Origin: Rhyzopertha dominica
Taxonomy: Eukaryota > Arthropoda > Insecta > Coleoptera > Bostrichidae
Length of the DNA stretch: 64,000 nt
NCBI GenBank assembly: GCA_025024175.1
Contig: QCXZ01000075.1
Coordinates: 2,232,001 to 2,296,000, forward strand
Reading direction: 5' to 3'
Shown here: positions 21,901-34,472 of the stretch, piece after piece
How positions within the stretch are numbered: position 1 is the first letter of the stretch
Layout: every line of letters begins with the position of its first letter
Translations under genes and position numbers: made by a program
The notes under the pieces: generated by a model
What the model was told of the DNA's origin: nothing
The model's input: the letters and a program-made list of their open reading frames with translations, nothing else
The model's database searches: none

Positions 21901-24900
21901 AAATCCTCTAGAATCCCCTTCCATTCATCTACCTTTGTCTGTTTAAATGCAGGCACCACTGTACTACAGATGTGCTTTACACATGTGGAAGCCAACCTTT
22001 CGCTAACAAATTCCACTGTTTTTTTCACAGAAACGGGCTGTCCATTAAAAAAACTTTCCTCCAACTGCATTTCCAATCTCTTCTTAGCTAACCTCGTAGG
22101 TGATTGTACAGCAGTTAATGGTGTTATATGCTTAACCGTCGTGTCATTTGATGTGTTGGACACCAGAAGTTTTTTGATTTCCTTCAGATAAGGGCAGCAG
22201 ATGTACAAAATGGGTTGGTCTATTAAGTGTAATCGGTCTAAAGTGTTCGGTTCTCGATTTAAAATACACATTTTTTTATTTGTTGGACTCGAGCAGAAGT
22301 TATAGTAAAAATGATCGGGAAAATGTGGTAAATCGAACAACCACCCCAAAGAAAACTTGATCAGCATACAGCTCTCATTTGTACCATAATTACTGCTGCT
22401 TAAACTTGTGTAAATATCAAACAACATTTTAGAAAGCTCGATGTAGTATGGCAATCTCAAAGTAACGCAGTCTAACATCGATAAATATTTTACAGCCCAA
22501 GGAATTGTAATTACCAAACGCCCTCTACTGACTGAATATTTAATTAGTTCCAGTAAGTTTAGGTGTGGATGTGTCTGTAAAATTATAGACTTAGTTTATT
22601 GTGTTTGAATGCTGAGAGAACTTACCGTTTGCCTCACTCCAGCTTGTGATGTAATGAGCTGTTCGGATAGCACCAAAGTTGTTTTGTATGGGAGGGAATC
22701 GATAAAGCCCAAAAATTTTGCTAGGATCCTCAAGGATTTGATGCAGAAGATGAAGGAATCTCTGGTCGCACAATCCACATTGTTTTCTAACCGGAGAAAT
22801 TAATTCATTTATTTACTAATATGGAAAATTTTTATACTGCTTCAAATAAAAACATAGAAAGTACTAGTAAATAACATTATCATGTCAATATTATCAAACT
22901 ACATTCAATTCTAATTAAAAAATTACATTTTTTGATTTACTATTTACTCAATATATGAGACAGACCTCATTTAGTTTGAATGTTTCCATTTGTAATATGA
23001 ATACAAATACTGTTTCACTATTCAGACTTACCTCCATCTTCAAGCTCGGTGGAGGTGAATTTACTATCATTCATTTCGACTATTTCAGAAATGAATGCAT
23101 CACTGACGTGCCTAATAAACACATGAGTCGCCGCAGCCAGTATAAATTCTTTGTAGAATTCCTGATGGCCGATGAATTCTGGTTTTGCGTTTAATGGATT
23201 GGCAGGCTGTTTCGTGACCAGTCTGGTTTTTAAACGAATCAATTTCTCCATGTTTACATTTGGTAAAGAAGACAGAAACGGCAGCTGTTCTTCTACCAAT
23301 ACATCATCCTGAAAACAAAATTGAACACGACTATGAAAACACATAACTATATGGTGTGGTCCAAAAGTAATAGGAACTAATCCAACCGTATATACTTTAG
23401 AGCGAAATATTACGATTAAACTGATCTTAACTTTGCGTAAAGGTTAATACTAAAAAGAAATGGTTTTAAAGTTGAGATTTTATTTAAATTATTGAAATAT
23501 TGTACAAAAAAATTTGGTATTCGGTGCTTTTTTGGGTTAAGGTATTTAAATATTTTGACAAATTGACTGCTATTTGCATGTAGTGCAACCAGCGGTACTT
23601 CATCTGGCTTTACATCATAACTTTTTTTATTTGCCACCTTGCAGCTATTTTTTTTGTTACTACATCTTTTCCAACCTTTATCCATAAAAATGTGTACTTT
23701 GTAAACAGCTTTATAATTGACCATTTTTAAGATATTTGCATTTTACTAATGTAATGCATTTCCTAATAAACCTAACAATGTATATATGCTATTAAACAAA
23801 AAAGTAAGGTAAGATTTTGAAGAATATAGAAATTAATGTATATTACATGCAAACAATTATGATCAAATAAAGTATGTTATTTTTAAATTAATAAAAGGAT
23901 GCTAATGTGATTAATGTCAAGTCATTATTTATTAAGACTCAAAAACGCAGCTTTGTTCACTAGAAGTGTAAAAAAAGGATTATGTTCATACAACAAAAGT
24001 AAGGCAACGTTCTGATTTTTTTATGTTAGAAAAAAATTATTTTGAATCTTGTAGCATATTCAGAATTTTTTTGGTGGGGGTCATATTTTGTTTGCATTTT
24101 TTTAAATAAAAACCATAGCTGGCTTGCTATAGTTAAAAATACCTATTTTTTCAGATTAAGAAAATATATAAGTACATTGTAAGGTTTATATTTACTAATT
24201 TTATTTAATACATTTAGTCAAAATGGATTTAAATAATATGACGCTAAACCATGCGTACATACTTATCTCCAAATAAATAACAAAATAATTAGTTACTTGG
24301 CACTATAGATTACCTATAAAAATCTAAATAAGCATGTTCTTTTTTAATGTATAAAAATTTTTACTTAATAATATAAATTATTTCGTTGTTCAGACGGGAT
24401 AAGGACCAAAAACAAAACCAAATGTGATATAAATTAATATAAAATATATTGTGTGATCTCTTCTTCCATAGATTCTTGGATGTAAACACAAAATTTGATT
24501 AAATTACTAAAAGAAATTTGAATAACACCAAAATTCAAAAAAATTAACCTAACAACATATACATTTTCTTAATCACAAAAAATAGATCTTTTCAATTATA
24601 GCAAAGCTGTTTAAAAAATGCAAGTTCGTGTCATATCTCAAAAATGTGACCCCCTAAAAAATTCTGAGTAAGCCACTGGATTGAAAATTAAAATATCTAT
24701 CAAAAATCGCTTTGCAAGTTTTTTTAATGCCAAATTCCCTAAGGTTATTAAATTGTTGGCTATAGCTTTAAACCAAAAGACGACATAAAAATGGCGATAG
24801 TACAGTTCAACTCAGAAAGTAATATGCCAACCGCAACTATCTAGTATTAGTAGTTACCGAGATACCCTGGAATTACAAAAAAAAATTGGACACCCTACAC

Positions 24901-26659
24901 CTTGAAAACCATGCACATTATTTTACAACATATACAACACTTACCGTACTGTATCTGCCACAGCTACTCAACAATTGGCTTTTGAACAGCCTCGCCAAAT
25001 GCATAAAATTCATCGGTTCACTATTCAAGCTCAACAGGGCCTTGATTTTCCCGCCCAGAGCCATCGAAAAATTCCACTCAGTCTGCAAATGATTCTTCTC
25101 CCAAATCCTCAAGATCTCGTAGAAGAGATCTCGTTGTTTCCGGAAAGCATTGAACGCATGGTCGTTTGGAAAGTTCTCGCGATTGTCAGTGTCGGAAATG
25201 AAACAAACGTTGACATGTGACATGCTGTCTTGCGGTTTCTCGCTTGCGTGATCCTGTTTTGTGGTTATGAAGGTAAGCAACGAAGTCTTGAGGTTGTTTG
25301 AGAACGACGATAAGTTGCTATTGGACGATAACAACTTTAGAGTGTCCTTATCGAGAATGTTCAACAGGTGTAACTGGGTTTCTAAAGATTTTACGGCAAA
25401 ATACATGACGTTATGTATGCTATCGAAGATAGACGTAATTTGACTGTCACAGTTCGTTGTCGTGTTTAAAATATGACTGGGTTCAACAGTTTTATCTAAA
25501 AAATCGATTCCCACACTCACGTCTGCAATTTCACTACAAAATTTCATCGTATTTGACTGATACTGTCTACACAGCAACAACGATATTAAAAAGTGCAGTT
25601 CGCTACACAAATTTAACACTAAACCACTGTCCAACATAAAAACATACAAGCTAACTAGTAAATCTAACTTTTCCCGTTGCGTCACTTGGTTCAAGTCTGG
25701 AATAACCTCACTCTTATCAAGGGAAACAGTGCGAAACTTTCTAGGCGTTATGATTTGACAACAACCTGTGGCATTCTGTTGCGAGGCCACTTTCAACCTC
25801 TCCTCTATCAACTTACCCCTTTCTTCGGGTAATTCTGTGGCGCAGTTCTTAAAATCGAAGCTATTTTCCGTCTTGTGAAAATTGGGGTTACGATTCTTGT
25901 GGTTAACAACTGTCGGATTGATTCGTTTTATCTTCTCCTTCTTGGTGCCCTCTAAACTGTCGTTCAGGCTTCTCTGCGATTTTTTCTTGCCACCGCTGCT
26001 GCTCTTCCTCGTGTTTACAATAAAATCGCCCAAACACAATACATTTTTCTCACTACTTTTGCGTGTAACGTTCGTTTTATTCTTAGGCGTCGTCAGTGCC
26101 GAATTATTCCTATACAGAGGCGAAATGGGACTCATATAACTCAAATTTAATTCGTTCAAACGATGCACTTCTGAATCACTTTTCACATGTTTCGGTGTAC
26201 TGAATTCTCTCACGCCTTCTCTGAAAGAATCCGGAAAACTTTCAGACTTATTCAAAGCGACAGGCTTCTCTTCTCGAGTTGGAAATAAGTTTATTCGTCT
26301 GTTGAATTTTGAACCCGCTTCCGTTTGCTGTAACTCCGTGGTGACCTTCTTTTGTGGGGTTTCGCTCGTATTATCGGTACTGCAATATTACTCTTTCAAT
26401 CACAACGAATTGTTTACAGTAACAAATACTCACATGGGGGTTTCATCGTGGATAGTATTCAAGAAGTAAGAAACGAAATCACCTTGTGCACAAGTGAAAA
26501 TCTTGCAGATGTTTTCGTCCTGAAAAAGTGAGGTTATGATAACCCAAGAAAAGGTTAAAACAGCACATTTACCTCTAAATCTTCGTGTATTAGCCACTTC
26601 TTCAAGCAATCTATACCGATTTTGCCATCCAACAGGCAATTCAACAAGTTTTTAGCCAT
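18915..26659 (-). CDS. CDAN1: Codanin-1
   Basis: Eleven exons (minus order): 26573-26659, 26434-26519, 24945-26379, 23032-23308, 22626-22786, 21864-22574, 20903-21137 (or 20909-21137), 20692-20853, 20475-20637, 19722-19987 and 18915-19052. Together they encode about 1,239 residues, close to the length I recall for human codanin-1 (about 1,230). Recognisable blocks are FPNDHAFNAFRKQRDLFYE in exon 3, the HPHLNLLELIKYS...IPWAVKYLSML block of the C-terminal domain in exon 6, and a Ser/Lys-rich N-terminus. Near residue 210, KRINPTVV resembles the B-domain-like motif that binds the histone chaperone ASF1. Codanin-1 holds ASF1 in the cytoplasm and works with the nuclease CDIN1; the fly homologue is discs lost. 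Exon 8 needs a 1-nt correction in a run of six T (20779-20784) to stay in frame (see findings). Introns 7 and 8 are only about 50 nt. RFC2 lies upstream on the same strand. Confidence 0.85.
23309..24944. other. Codanin-1 intron 3 with repeat remains and an orphan open frame
   Basis: The minus strand has an intact 102-codon frame at 23416-23724 (MVNYKAVYKV..., rich in Lys and Asn) with no recognised motif. The right end carries ACCGCAACTATCTAGTATTA followed by GGACACCCTACAC, phrases that recur elsewhere in the window as transposon ends. The block is probably a decayed DNA transposon inserted in the intron. Confidence 0.35.
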
Positions 26660-27564
26660 TTTCTGGGTAATTATCTACATCACCAACGGATACAATACAC
26701 ATAGGGCGTTCGTTGACCTATTTAGCATCATGAACGAACTGCACCGGCGTAAATAGCACTGCATTCCCGTAAAATGTTACGAGAAAAACGTCAGTGGAAA
26801 TCGAAATTTTCAAATTTGGTTTTAGATAACTCGCAGTTTCCCTTGACCAATCGTATCGCGGCGTCGCGGCGCGGAAATTAGCTCACGCCAACGTCATTCG
26901 TCGGCCATTTTTGAATTTGCAGGCCTGCCATTGGGCGAAAACAAAAACGCAGAAGAATTTGATTCGAAGAGGAGTGGCGATCTTGGAAAATGATATATGA
27001 ATCTTTAACAAAATCGTTTTTTTAAATATAATTATATAATATAATTTGCAAATTTGTAGACAACAAAATCTTAGCAATCAATGTACAAGACAACTACAAC
27101 TATAATAATCTTCCCTGATATAGTTACTCTGTTGATTAATAATTAATATGTCGATTCCAATATCTGCATGTAATTATTGAGTAGTAGTCCTTTTTTTAGC
27201 ATTACAACAAAGTCTGTAATTGATAAGTTGGTATCAGCAATAGCTGCAGAACCTGATAAATAGTGACTGTTCTTCCCTAAAATTTTTCAGTGCAATTCTA
27301 CATATTTATTGAAAAATCAACAAACTATACAAACTCTCAACTATCCATTTACATTTAGAGGGACAGGTATATGTGTTTTTGTTGTCTCTTACATACAATA
27401 AGAAGCACCACCTATCAGAAATTCGTAACAATTTTAATTCGCTGGAAAAAATTAGGGTGCTACCAAATTGCTTTTTTTGGTATCCAAAAGTTACTATGGT
27501 TTGACTAAAGTTGTCAAAATAAGTAAATTTATTGACAGAAATATTTTAAAAATATACTTGAACG
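26660..27564. promoter_or_regulatory. Spacer between RFC2 3' end and codanin-1 start, with promoter-like part
   Basis: The 26750-26900 part is richer in CG than its surroundings. It contains an inverted CCAAT (ACCAATC, 26846-26852) and TTTCCGCG on the minus strand (26870-26877), an E2F-like site 211 bp upstream of the codanin-1 ATG. Human CDAN1 is reported to be an E2F target, so the site is plausible. The rest, up to the RFC2 poly(A) region, is AT-rich with no gene seen. Confidence 0.35.
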
Positions 27565-27610
27565 TTTATTTATCAAAATACAGTTATTATAAAAAATACA
27601 AAACACAGCT

Positions 27611-29587
27611 TCATTCTCGCTTTAAACCTTTTCCCGCCATGCATAACCTTGCTAGTAATCCAGACATTTGTAGTAAAGTGGTCAAGCCATCTACAATTTT
27701 AGCATGAGTGAGGCCAATTTCCTGAAAAATACAACCACACGGCATAAACAAACAAACAAATTGACAAACTTGCAACGTACCTTGAGATATTCAAGTTTGA
27801 GAGCTTCGTCTAAGTCCATATTCTTACAAACCTTGAAGATGTTCTTGATTATGTCTTCGGCGGCATATCCTAGGCTCCACAGGTGGTTGAGCACCTGAAA
27901 ATCAGAAGTGGGATAATAAGTTAGAAATCATTCAAATATCAATGTCTTCTCAACTTTATTAAATGTTAATTGGCAGAACATTTTCGGCCTTAAATGACCA
28001 TCGTCAGTGCATCATACAATTATTATGAAAAAATGCAAACTATGGGAAACAGAAATTAATTTTGATAGAAGTCAAAAAATGAAAACAACTTTCTAGACTT
28101 TAAAGTTATGAACGTAGGTTGTGCAGTTGCAGGAAGTCACCAACTCTATGATTGGATATTGAACAAATTATTTAGAATGTGTCAGTTAATATTTTGAATT
28201 TTAATTAAAACGCTTTGGTCATTTACAATTTTGTAAATCTCTAAGATTTCTAAAAAGTTTAGTTTTGGTGATTTGTTGCAAAACTGTAAAATTAACATTT
28301 ATTAAGTGAAGAAGACAATTGATATTTGCATAATTTCTATTAAATCCATCCATTCACTGGTGTTTTTCTGGGATAATAAGTTCTGAACTTAAATCCTGTA
28401 GGCCGTTCAGTTTACCTTGTATGCTTTTCTAATCTCTCCCTCGGTGCAACTGATCAACATATTCTTAATCAGCTGTGGATTTGGCTCGTCGCACACCTTG
28501 AAGACATTCTCCGAATTGACAGTGCCGAATCCGTTATATGTCGACTGCAAGTTGTTTAGGGCCTGCCGCATGTCGCCCTGTGCTGTGTGAACGATCGCCT
28601 CGAGACCATCTTCGGTGTAAGGAACGTTTTCCAACTGACAAACTTTGATGGCACGCTCCAGGACCTGGGCGTCCGACAGTTTGGAATATCGTAAGATGGC
28701 GCAACGTGACTGGATGGCTTCGATGACTTTCTCACTGTAATTACATGCCAGTGCGAACCTGGTGGTGTTGCTGTAGATTTCCATTGTTCTTCGTAGCGCC
28801 TGCTGTGCACCATCTGTCATACTTTCGGAAAACAGATAACAGTTCAGATTAACAACATATCGCGACAACTCTAAATTTATGCATTCATGTCAAAAACACA
28901 ACAGACTGGTTTCTCTTCTTTTTATTGAAAATGATACAAGCACAAGTTTTACTAATCACGATCGCAGCATAGCAGAGCAAATGTTTAATATTAATATCAC
29001 AACCATTTAAACAAATTACCCTTGTCTAATACTATCACAAGCCTTTCGTATCGTTTTGCCTACCTGTCAACTTCATCCAAAATTATTATCTTGTGTCGCC
29101 CTGCAGGTAAAGTCACCTTTTGCTGTGCAAACATCTTTATCTTGTTGCGTACTGTGTCGATACCCCTATCATTCGAAGCGTTCAGCTCTAACACGGCCTC
29201 CTTATACGAAGGACCAAGCAGAATCTTGGCGAGACAGAGAATCGTTGTCGTTTTACCAACCCCAGGTGGGCCCTAGTAATTACATTTTTAAAATAAAACA
29301 ACCGAATATTCCCATTACTCACTGAAATTATAACGTTCGGAACATTGCCCTGTCTAGAAAAAGCCTCGAGTCTTGCTATGGTGTCTTCATTTCCCACTAT
29401 ATCGGTGAACTTTTGAGGCCGATACTTCTCTATCCTACGGTAAAACAAATGAAAAATGATATTTTATTACTTAGTGGTCTTGAAGTAACCATGGTATGTT
29501 GTGGGTCTTCTTGGGTTGACTTTTAACACTTTTACTTCTATCTGAAGGGCCAGGTTGGGGCTGATCTACTTCCATTGCAGTTTCCAT
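27611..29587 (-). CDS. RFC2: Replication factor C subunit 2 (40-kDa clamp-loader subunit)
   Basis: Six exons: 29490-29587, 29323-29434, 29064-29272, 28416-28821, 27781-27894 and 27611-27721, encoding 349 residues (human RFC2 is about 354). Seen in order: the N-terminal motif [24 protein letters not shown]; Walker [11 protein letters not shown]; the RFC box [18 protein letters not shown]; Walker [28 protein letters not shown]; the arginine-finger QSRCAILRY; and [18 protein letters not shown]. The C-terminal collar helices follow. RFC is the five-subunit AAA+ ATPase that opens and loads PCNA onto primed DNA in the nucleus. All splice junctions keep phase. A poly(A) signal (TTTATT on plus) is at 27565-27570. 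In Drosophila the orthologue is called RfC4. Confidence 0.95.
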
Positions 29588-30829
29588 GGCTACTTTTCTC
29601 AAATTCAAAATATTATTTTTCTAGACACACTTATTTACACCTTTCCCTCCAAAAAGACTTGAAAAATGTCATCGCAACTTTTATAAGGTTATGTTCGTAC
29701 TTTGACAGTTGTAGGTAGATTTTTTCTGCTGTATTATTACCATAAAGTAAGGTGCCATGTTGATAATGCAGAGAGTCAACTCACAGTTTCTATAGAATAA
29801 GCCGCTATGTTTGATTATACTGCCGAAAATCAAAATTCATATTTGGAAACGAATAAAAAAAATCCCATCCATTTTATTCGGAAAGGAATAGTACAGTATT
29901 GAATAAATTTATTCGGTTTTGATTTTATGAGTTTTTGGATCTTATTCGTTTTAGAATGTGACTGGCTTTTCTTTATTTCTTGTACAATACCTAATACTTA
30001 TTTTTGATTAATATTAGTCTTCCAACAAACAATTTTCATTGGAAAGGAAATATATATAGGTATGTAGTGTGGAGTTTCAAGTTTGTACTATATTTCGCAC
30101 AGCAGCTATTTTCGTCTGTTACCTTAAGCAAGACCAGCAAACTCTAATTTAAACCCAATTAATTATTTAAAAGAGAACTGGCAGTTATAGAGCAGATTTG
30201 TAAAAAAAAACAACAGATGAAACAGTTACAACTAAATCTAATGCTCTAACTAGCTACGCTGAATGGACTGTTGTAAATTTTTAGAAACAATTACATTGAT
30301 GAGTAATATTTCAAATAATAATTCCAATAATTGTACTAATAGAAATAGATTTTTCCATTGCGAATATTAAAAAAAATCCATTCCATTAAATGCACCGTTT
30401 CACCCTTCTATGAATGCTATTTATTATAAAAACGTTTGTGAATGAACAACTGTTCGAAATCAATATATACTATACAATATATATATACTAGACTATTTTA
30501 ATTTTCTCTAAAAATCTGCAAGTGTAAAAGTTCTATTAAAAATACAAATTACTTGTTTTTATTATAATTTGTCATGATTTCCACCAAATTTGAAGTCGAT
30601 ATCTTTTATAGTTGAGGAATAATTTTAAAAAATCATTTTATACAAATTAACCATCACACCCTGTACATCAAAAACAAAAGGTTTTTGAAATGTTTTATTT
30701 GAAAAAAGTTTTTATAATCGCATTTTTTATCATCTGTCAATAATTATTGGTGTATTTCAAGCCTACCCTGTATATTAATGGTAACCAGTTCGTTTATGAA
30801 AAAAAGACTACAAATAATGTGTAACAATG
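29588..30829. other. Spacer between RFC2 and the ZAD zinc-finger gene
   Basis: It holds the RFC2 promoter (right of 29587) and AT-rich DNA with repeat remnants. Transposon-end-like CACCCTGTAC (30656-30665) and ACCCTGTATA (30767-30776) occur 110 bp apart. No gene was recognised. Confidence 0.35.
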
Positions 30830-30944
30830 TTTATTTATTAATAATACAAAGAGCTGTAAAAATCAATTTTGAACATACATATAGTGTAAATGTTTCTTAG
30901 AAAATAAGACTGCATTTCTTAATTATACATTTTTTTTTTCTCAA

Positions 30945-32351
30945 TTATTCATAAAGTACTGAATTTTCACAACCGATTAACATGTCATCTTCATGTATTA
31001 CATTATGGCTAATTTTCAAATGCACTCTTGCAGACGGCTTATCGACAAACTTCTTCTGGCAAACCTTACATGCAAAAGGTTTTATACCAGCATGCATACG
31101 AAGATGTTTTTGCAACTTGCTGTTGGCCGCATACGACTTGAAGCAAACCTGACAGTAAAACCTCTTAACATGCTGCGGCGCTTTAACTATACCGACACCG
31201 TGGGCTTTCGCCATGTGAACGTCCAACGATTTTTGATACTTGTACTCCTGATTGCAGGTGGCGCACTTGTAAAACCGCACATTCGAATGTGACTCTATGT
31301 GCCGGTTCAGAACAGACTTGCTTATGCATTTTCGACTGCATATGTGGCACTCAAAGTTACGTTCGCCCGTGTGGGTTTTCAAATGTGCATCGAGGTTAGT
31401 TTTTAACGGAAACCGACGTTCACAGTACTCGCAAATGTATTTCCATTCGCTACGATCTGTGTGCACGCAGATTTTATGCTTGTGCAAATCAGATGAAGTA
31501 TTAAACGCCTTCGGACATTTCGGACAACGATACGCACGTTTATTCGCATGGATTTTCTCGTGGTGATACAAATCGCTTGCCGTTATGAATCCCTTACCGC
31601 AAGACGAACAGATGTACTTGCGCTGCCCGTCGTGGTAAGTTTTGTGCGCCGAAAGATAGACTGGACTCGCAAATTTTTGTCCACACGTGTCACATTCAAA
31701 ATTCTTTTCGGTAGCATGTACATTACGTTCGTGGCGCTTCAGAAGATATTTTGTCGTAAACGTCACGCCACATATTGCACAACAGTGTAATATTTCCGCG
31801 TTCTCACCCACTCGATGAACCTTCTTGACATGCTCTGTAAGTAATTTTTCTCGCTTGAAATACCTGCCACACTCCGTACATTTGAAGGTTTTCGTGTTGT
31901 GTTGAGATTTGATATGTCTGATTATTGTGATTCTAGTGGTAAATAATTCATTGCAATGAAAGCACTGAAACTTATCGGATTCTTCCTGCGTATCTCCTTT
32001 ACTTGCTAAAGAATCATCTTCATCGTTGACTTGATGGCTTTCCTCTTTGACTGTGATTGTTTCTTCGACCCTGTTCTGTAACGCAATTGATTTTATACAG
32101 AGTTCTCTGAAGGCAATCACCATTTCCAGCTGTTCGATACACGCTTTACAAAGTGAGATGCTTTCGCAGCTCCAATCCTGAAATAATACGAAAACTAGTG
32201 TTGCTTCAAACACCTTATTTGTTTACGTTCTTACTATTTCAGGAACGCAGGATGATAATTTTTCAGCCCATGTTAATTCATTGGTGTCTTTTTCATCTAA
32301 TCTTACTGTATTTTCAGCGATTTTTAAACAAATACCGCACGTTGTTGACAT
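30945..32351 (-). CDS. ZAD-C2H2 zinc-finger protein (11 fingers)
   Basis: Two exons: 32235-32351 and 30945-32177, encoding 449 residues. The N-terminus has the zinc-finger-associated domain (ZAD), with its four Cys as C5/C8 (TCGICL) and C49/C52 (SLCKAC); the intron splits the ZAD. An acidic linker (residues about 90-120) follows, then eleven C2H2 fingers starting with FQCFHCNELF and ending with FACKVCQKKF...HLKISH. Several linkers are of the TGE-type (for example HTGERNFEC). Finger 8 has Cys in place of the usual Phe (SRKCISKS). ZAD proteins form a large, insect-expanded family of dimerising nuclear DNA-binding factors; the target of this one cannot be told. It is divergent from HscB, with 312 bp between start codons. 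Poly(A) signals lie at 30830-30839. Confidence 0.9.
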
Positions 32352-32663
32352 TTTTCCTACAAAACAATACAACATAACCTAGCTTTCGAAAAAAAAACGT
32401 CAAAGCTGGAAGTGTCTCCAGCTACGACCAACTCCAAATACTTTTTTTTGTAAGTAAATTACCACTTTCTGAAGAAAAAACGAAATAATAATAAGTCTGA
32501 GACACATACATGAAGAAAAAGTGCTCCTTTGATTATGCTGGAATGTAGTACGTAGTAGCGATAGTAACAACTAGTAGTATGAGCCTAATGGTGCATTTGA
32601 CCTACCAATGTCACAAGGTTCAAAATTTTTTAAAATACTGAACATCCGTGCTCAAAATTTAAA
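32352..32663. promoter_or_regulatory. Bidirectional promoter region, ZAD gene / HscB
   Basis: Only 312 bp separate the two divergent start codons, so both promoters must lie here unless 5'UTR introns were missed. No TATA box or known factor site could be supported by eye. Confidence 0.5.
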
Positions 32664-33506
32664 ATGTCATCTTCATTTAATAGATGTACAAGCATACTGT
32701 TTTCAAACGGTCTACAGTGTCCAATATATGGACGATTAACTAATCTTCTACAACCTAACCTAAAAAACTTAAATTTACCCCGATATTTAAGTAAAGTGAA
32801 AAGTATAAAGTGCTGGAAATGTGGCATAGAAAAAAGGTCGATTTTAGACTTGTTTTGCCAGCAGTGCAATGTTATTCAGAATCCCCAGGAGGAAGGTAAC
32901 TACTTTAAGGTGCTAGGTATAGACGAGCGATTTGACATTGATAATAAAGCACTAACGAAGAGATACCGCAACATGCAGAGCGTTTTACATCCAGACAAAT
33001 TCAGCAATAGGTAATTCACAGAGTTAGTGTGAGAAAGACATACCGACTTTCTTTATTTATAGTACCGAAGAGGAAAAATTAATATCGGAAAATTACTCGT
33101 CACTTGTAAACAAAGCATACCAAGTATTACAGTCACCGCTGAAACGTGCGATTCATCTACTTGCAATAAGAGGTGAGAAGATTCAAGAGGACCAGAAACT
33201 GGAAAACCCAGAGTTCCTGATGGAAATCATGGAATTGAATGAAGAGGTAAGCATCGGATCGTATCAACATTCGAGATTGTTTGTTTTGTTAACTTTTAGG
33301 TGGAAGGCGCAGATACGCCAGAGAAACTAAAACAGTTGGACACAAAAAACAAAAGGCAGTTGTCTGAGATTGAGCAGAATATAACAGAATGTTTTAGAAA
33401 CGGCAACTTGAAAGATGCTAAAATACAAATAATAAAAATGAAGTACTACTGGAGTATCGCTGCGCATATCAACAGGTTGTTACGGGAAAGGGGAATAGTT
33501 GATTAA
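32664..33506 (+). CDS. HSCB: Iron-sulfur cluster co-chaperone HscB/HSC20, mitochondrial
   Basis: Three exons: 32664-33010, 33063-33246 and 33300-33506, encoding 245 residues (human HSCB is about 235). Residues 1-45 are basic and hydroxylated and fit a mitochondrial presequence. A metazoan-type tetracysteine zinc site follows (C50, C53, C65, C68: KCWKC and FCQQC). The J domain holds the HPD triad at 109-111 (LHPDKF), which stimulates the ATPase of the HSPA9-type Hsp70. The C-terminal three-helix region (from about NEEVEGADTPEKL) binds the ISCU scaffold. The protein passes nascent Fe-S clusters from ISCU to recipients. Introns are 52 and 53 nt. Poly(A) signal AATAAA at 33523-33528. Confidence 0.93.
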
Positions 33507-34472
33507 AAATGTTTTATTGTAAATAAATATATTTTGTTAGATTTACTAGTGTAACTCATTTCAGTCTTCACTGGTTTACCAAAAATATAAATAACTGTGC
33601 ATAGAACAGTTGAATATAATATATATATAACAGAAGCAGATAAATATAAATTTTCAGGGAAATCGGACAGAAATTGATTTTGGTCACTACTATAGTGCTC
33701 TATTTACAGAGTCAACATATTTTGTAGGAAAATATCACAGCTTATCAAATCAAATACAATAAAGTTTCCCAACATTTAAACGATATGAAAACAGGAAAAA
33801 GACGAGCAATAACAAATTTTGAAGGTAAAAAAAACCGAGTGTACCAGTATGTTTGTTTAAAAAGCAAAAATCATATTACCAGCTCCAGTTGGTAGTGGTA
33901 GTTCTATATTGTCTACTGCCTTCTGTGCTTCGTCAACCTAGAAGGATGTCTTATAATATACTTACACCATAGTAATTTCAGTCAGTGTTATATTAGCTGT
34001 TTAATACTTTTTTAATAAATGGCACTGGCCAAAGGTAAAAAATACAAGCATTTAGAAGACTATGCTCATTTTGCATTGCGTTTTGCAGCGCAATATTATT
34101 ACAATATGTCGATATAGTTTCTGTCCTAGTAATTTTGTTTTGTTTTCTTTTCATTTACTCTTTACATTTTCTTAGGTATTATAAATGTTGGGAAATACAC
34201 TGTTTTCTTCACTACAATAAATAATGGAGTAATTTTAACTTCTGGCTGATTTTTACAATGAGCGATTGGCAACACCGGACAAAAATTACCAAAGATATTC
34301 CCATAGCATAATAAAGACAAGATATGTCCTTGTCTGATACGTCCTTGTCAATGATAATTTTAGATTATTTAGTGTATTTTATGGTGTACCGGTTCTTTAA
34401 CTATCGAGCTCAAATTGTGCATACCCGTAGAAAGTGGCCTCCTGAACATATAGTGCTTAACTAATTACTGTC
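33507..34472. other. Spacer with a possible minus-strand micro-exon
   Basis: Mostly AT-rich. At 33882-33939 the minus strand reads DEAQKAVDNIELPLPTGA between an AG acceptor and a GT donor, which looks coding (see findings), but no partner exons were established. No other feature was recognised. Confidence 0.3.

Noticed and set aside
26883..27077. 64-codon minus-strand frame near the codanin-1 promoter
   Set aside because: Hydrophobic and featureless and overlaps the probable promoter.
34018..34077. ATGGCACTGGCC... short plus-strand frame between HscB and the coiled-coil gene
   Set aside because: Stops soon, and no splice donor or homologous protein supports it.
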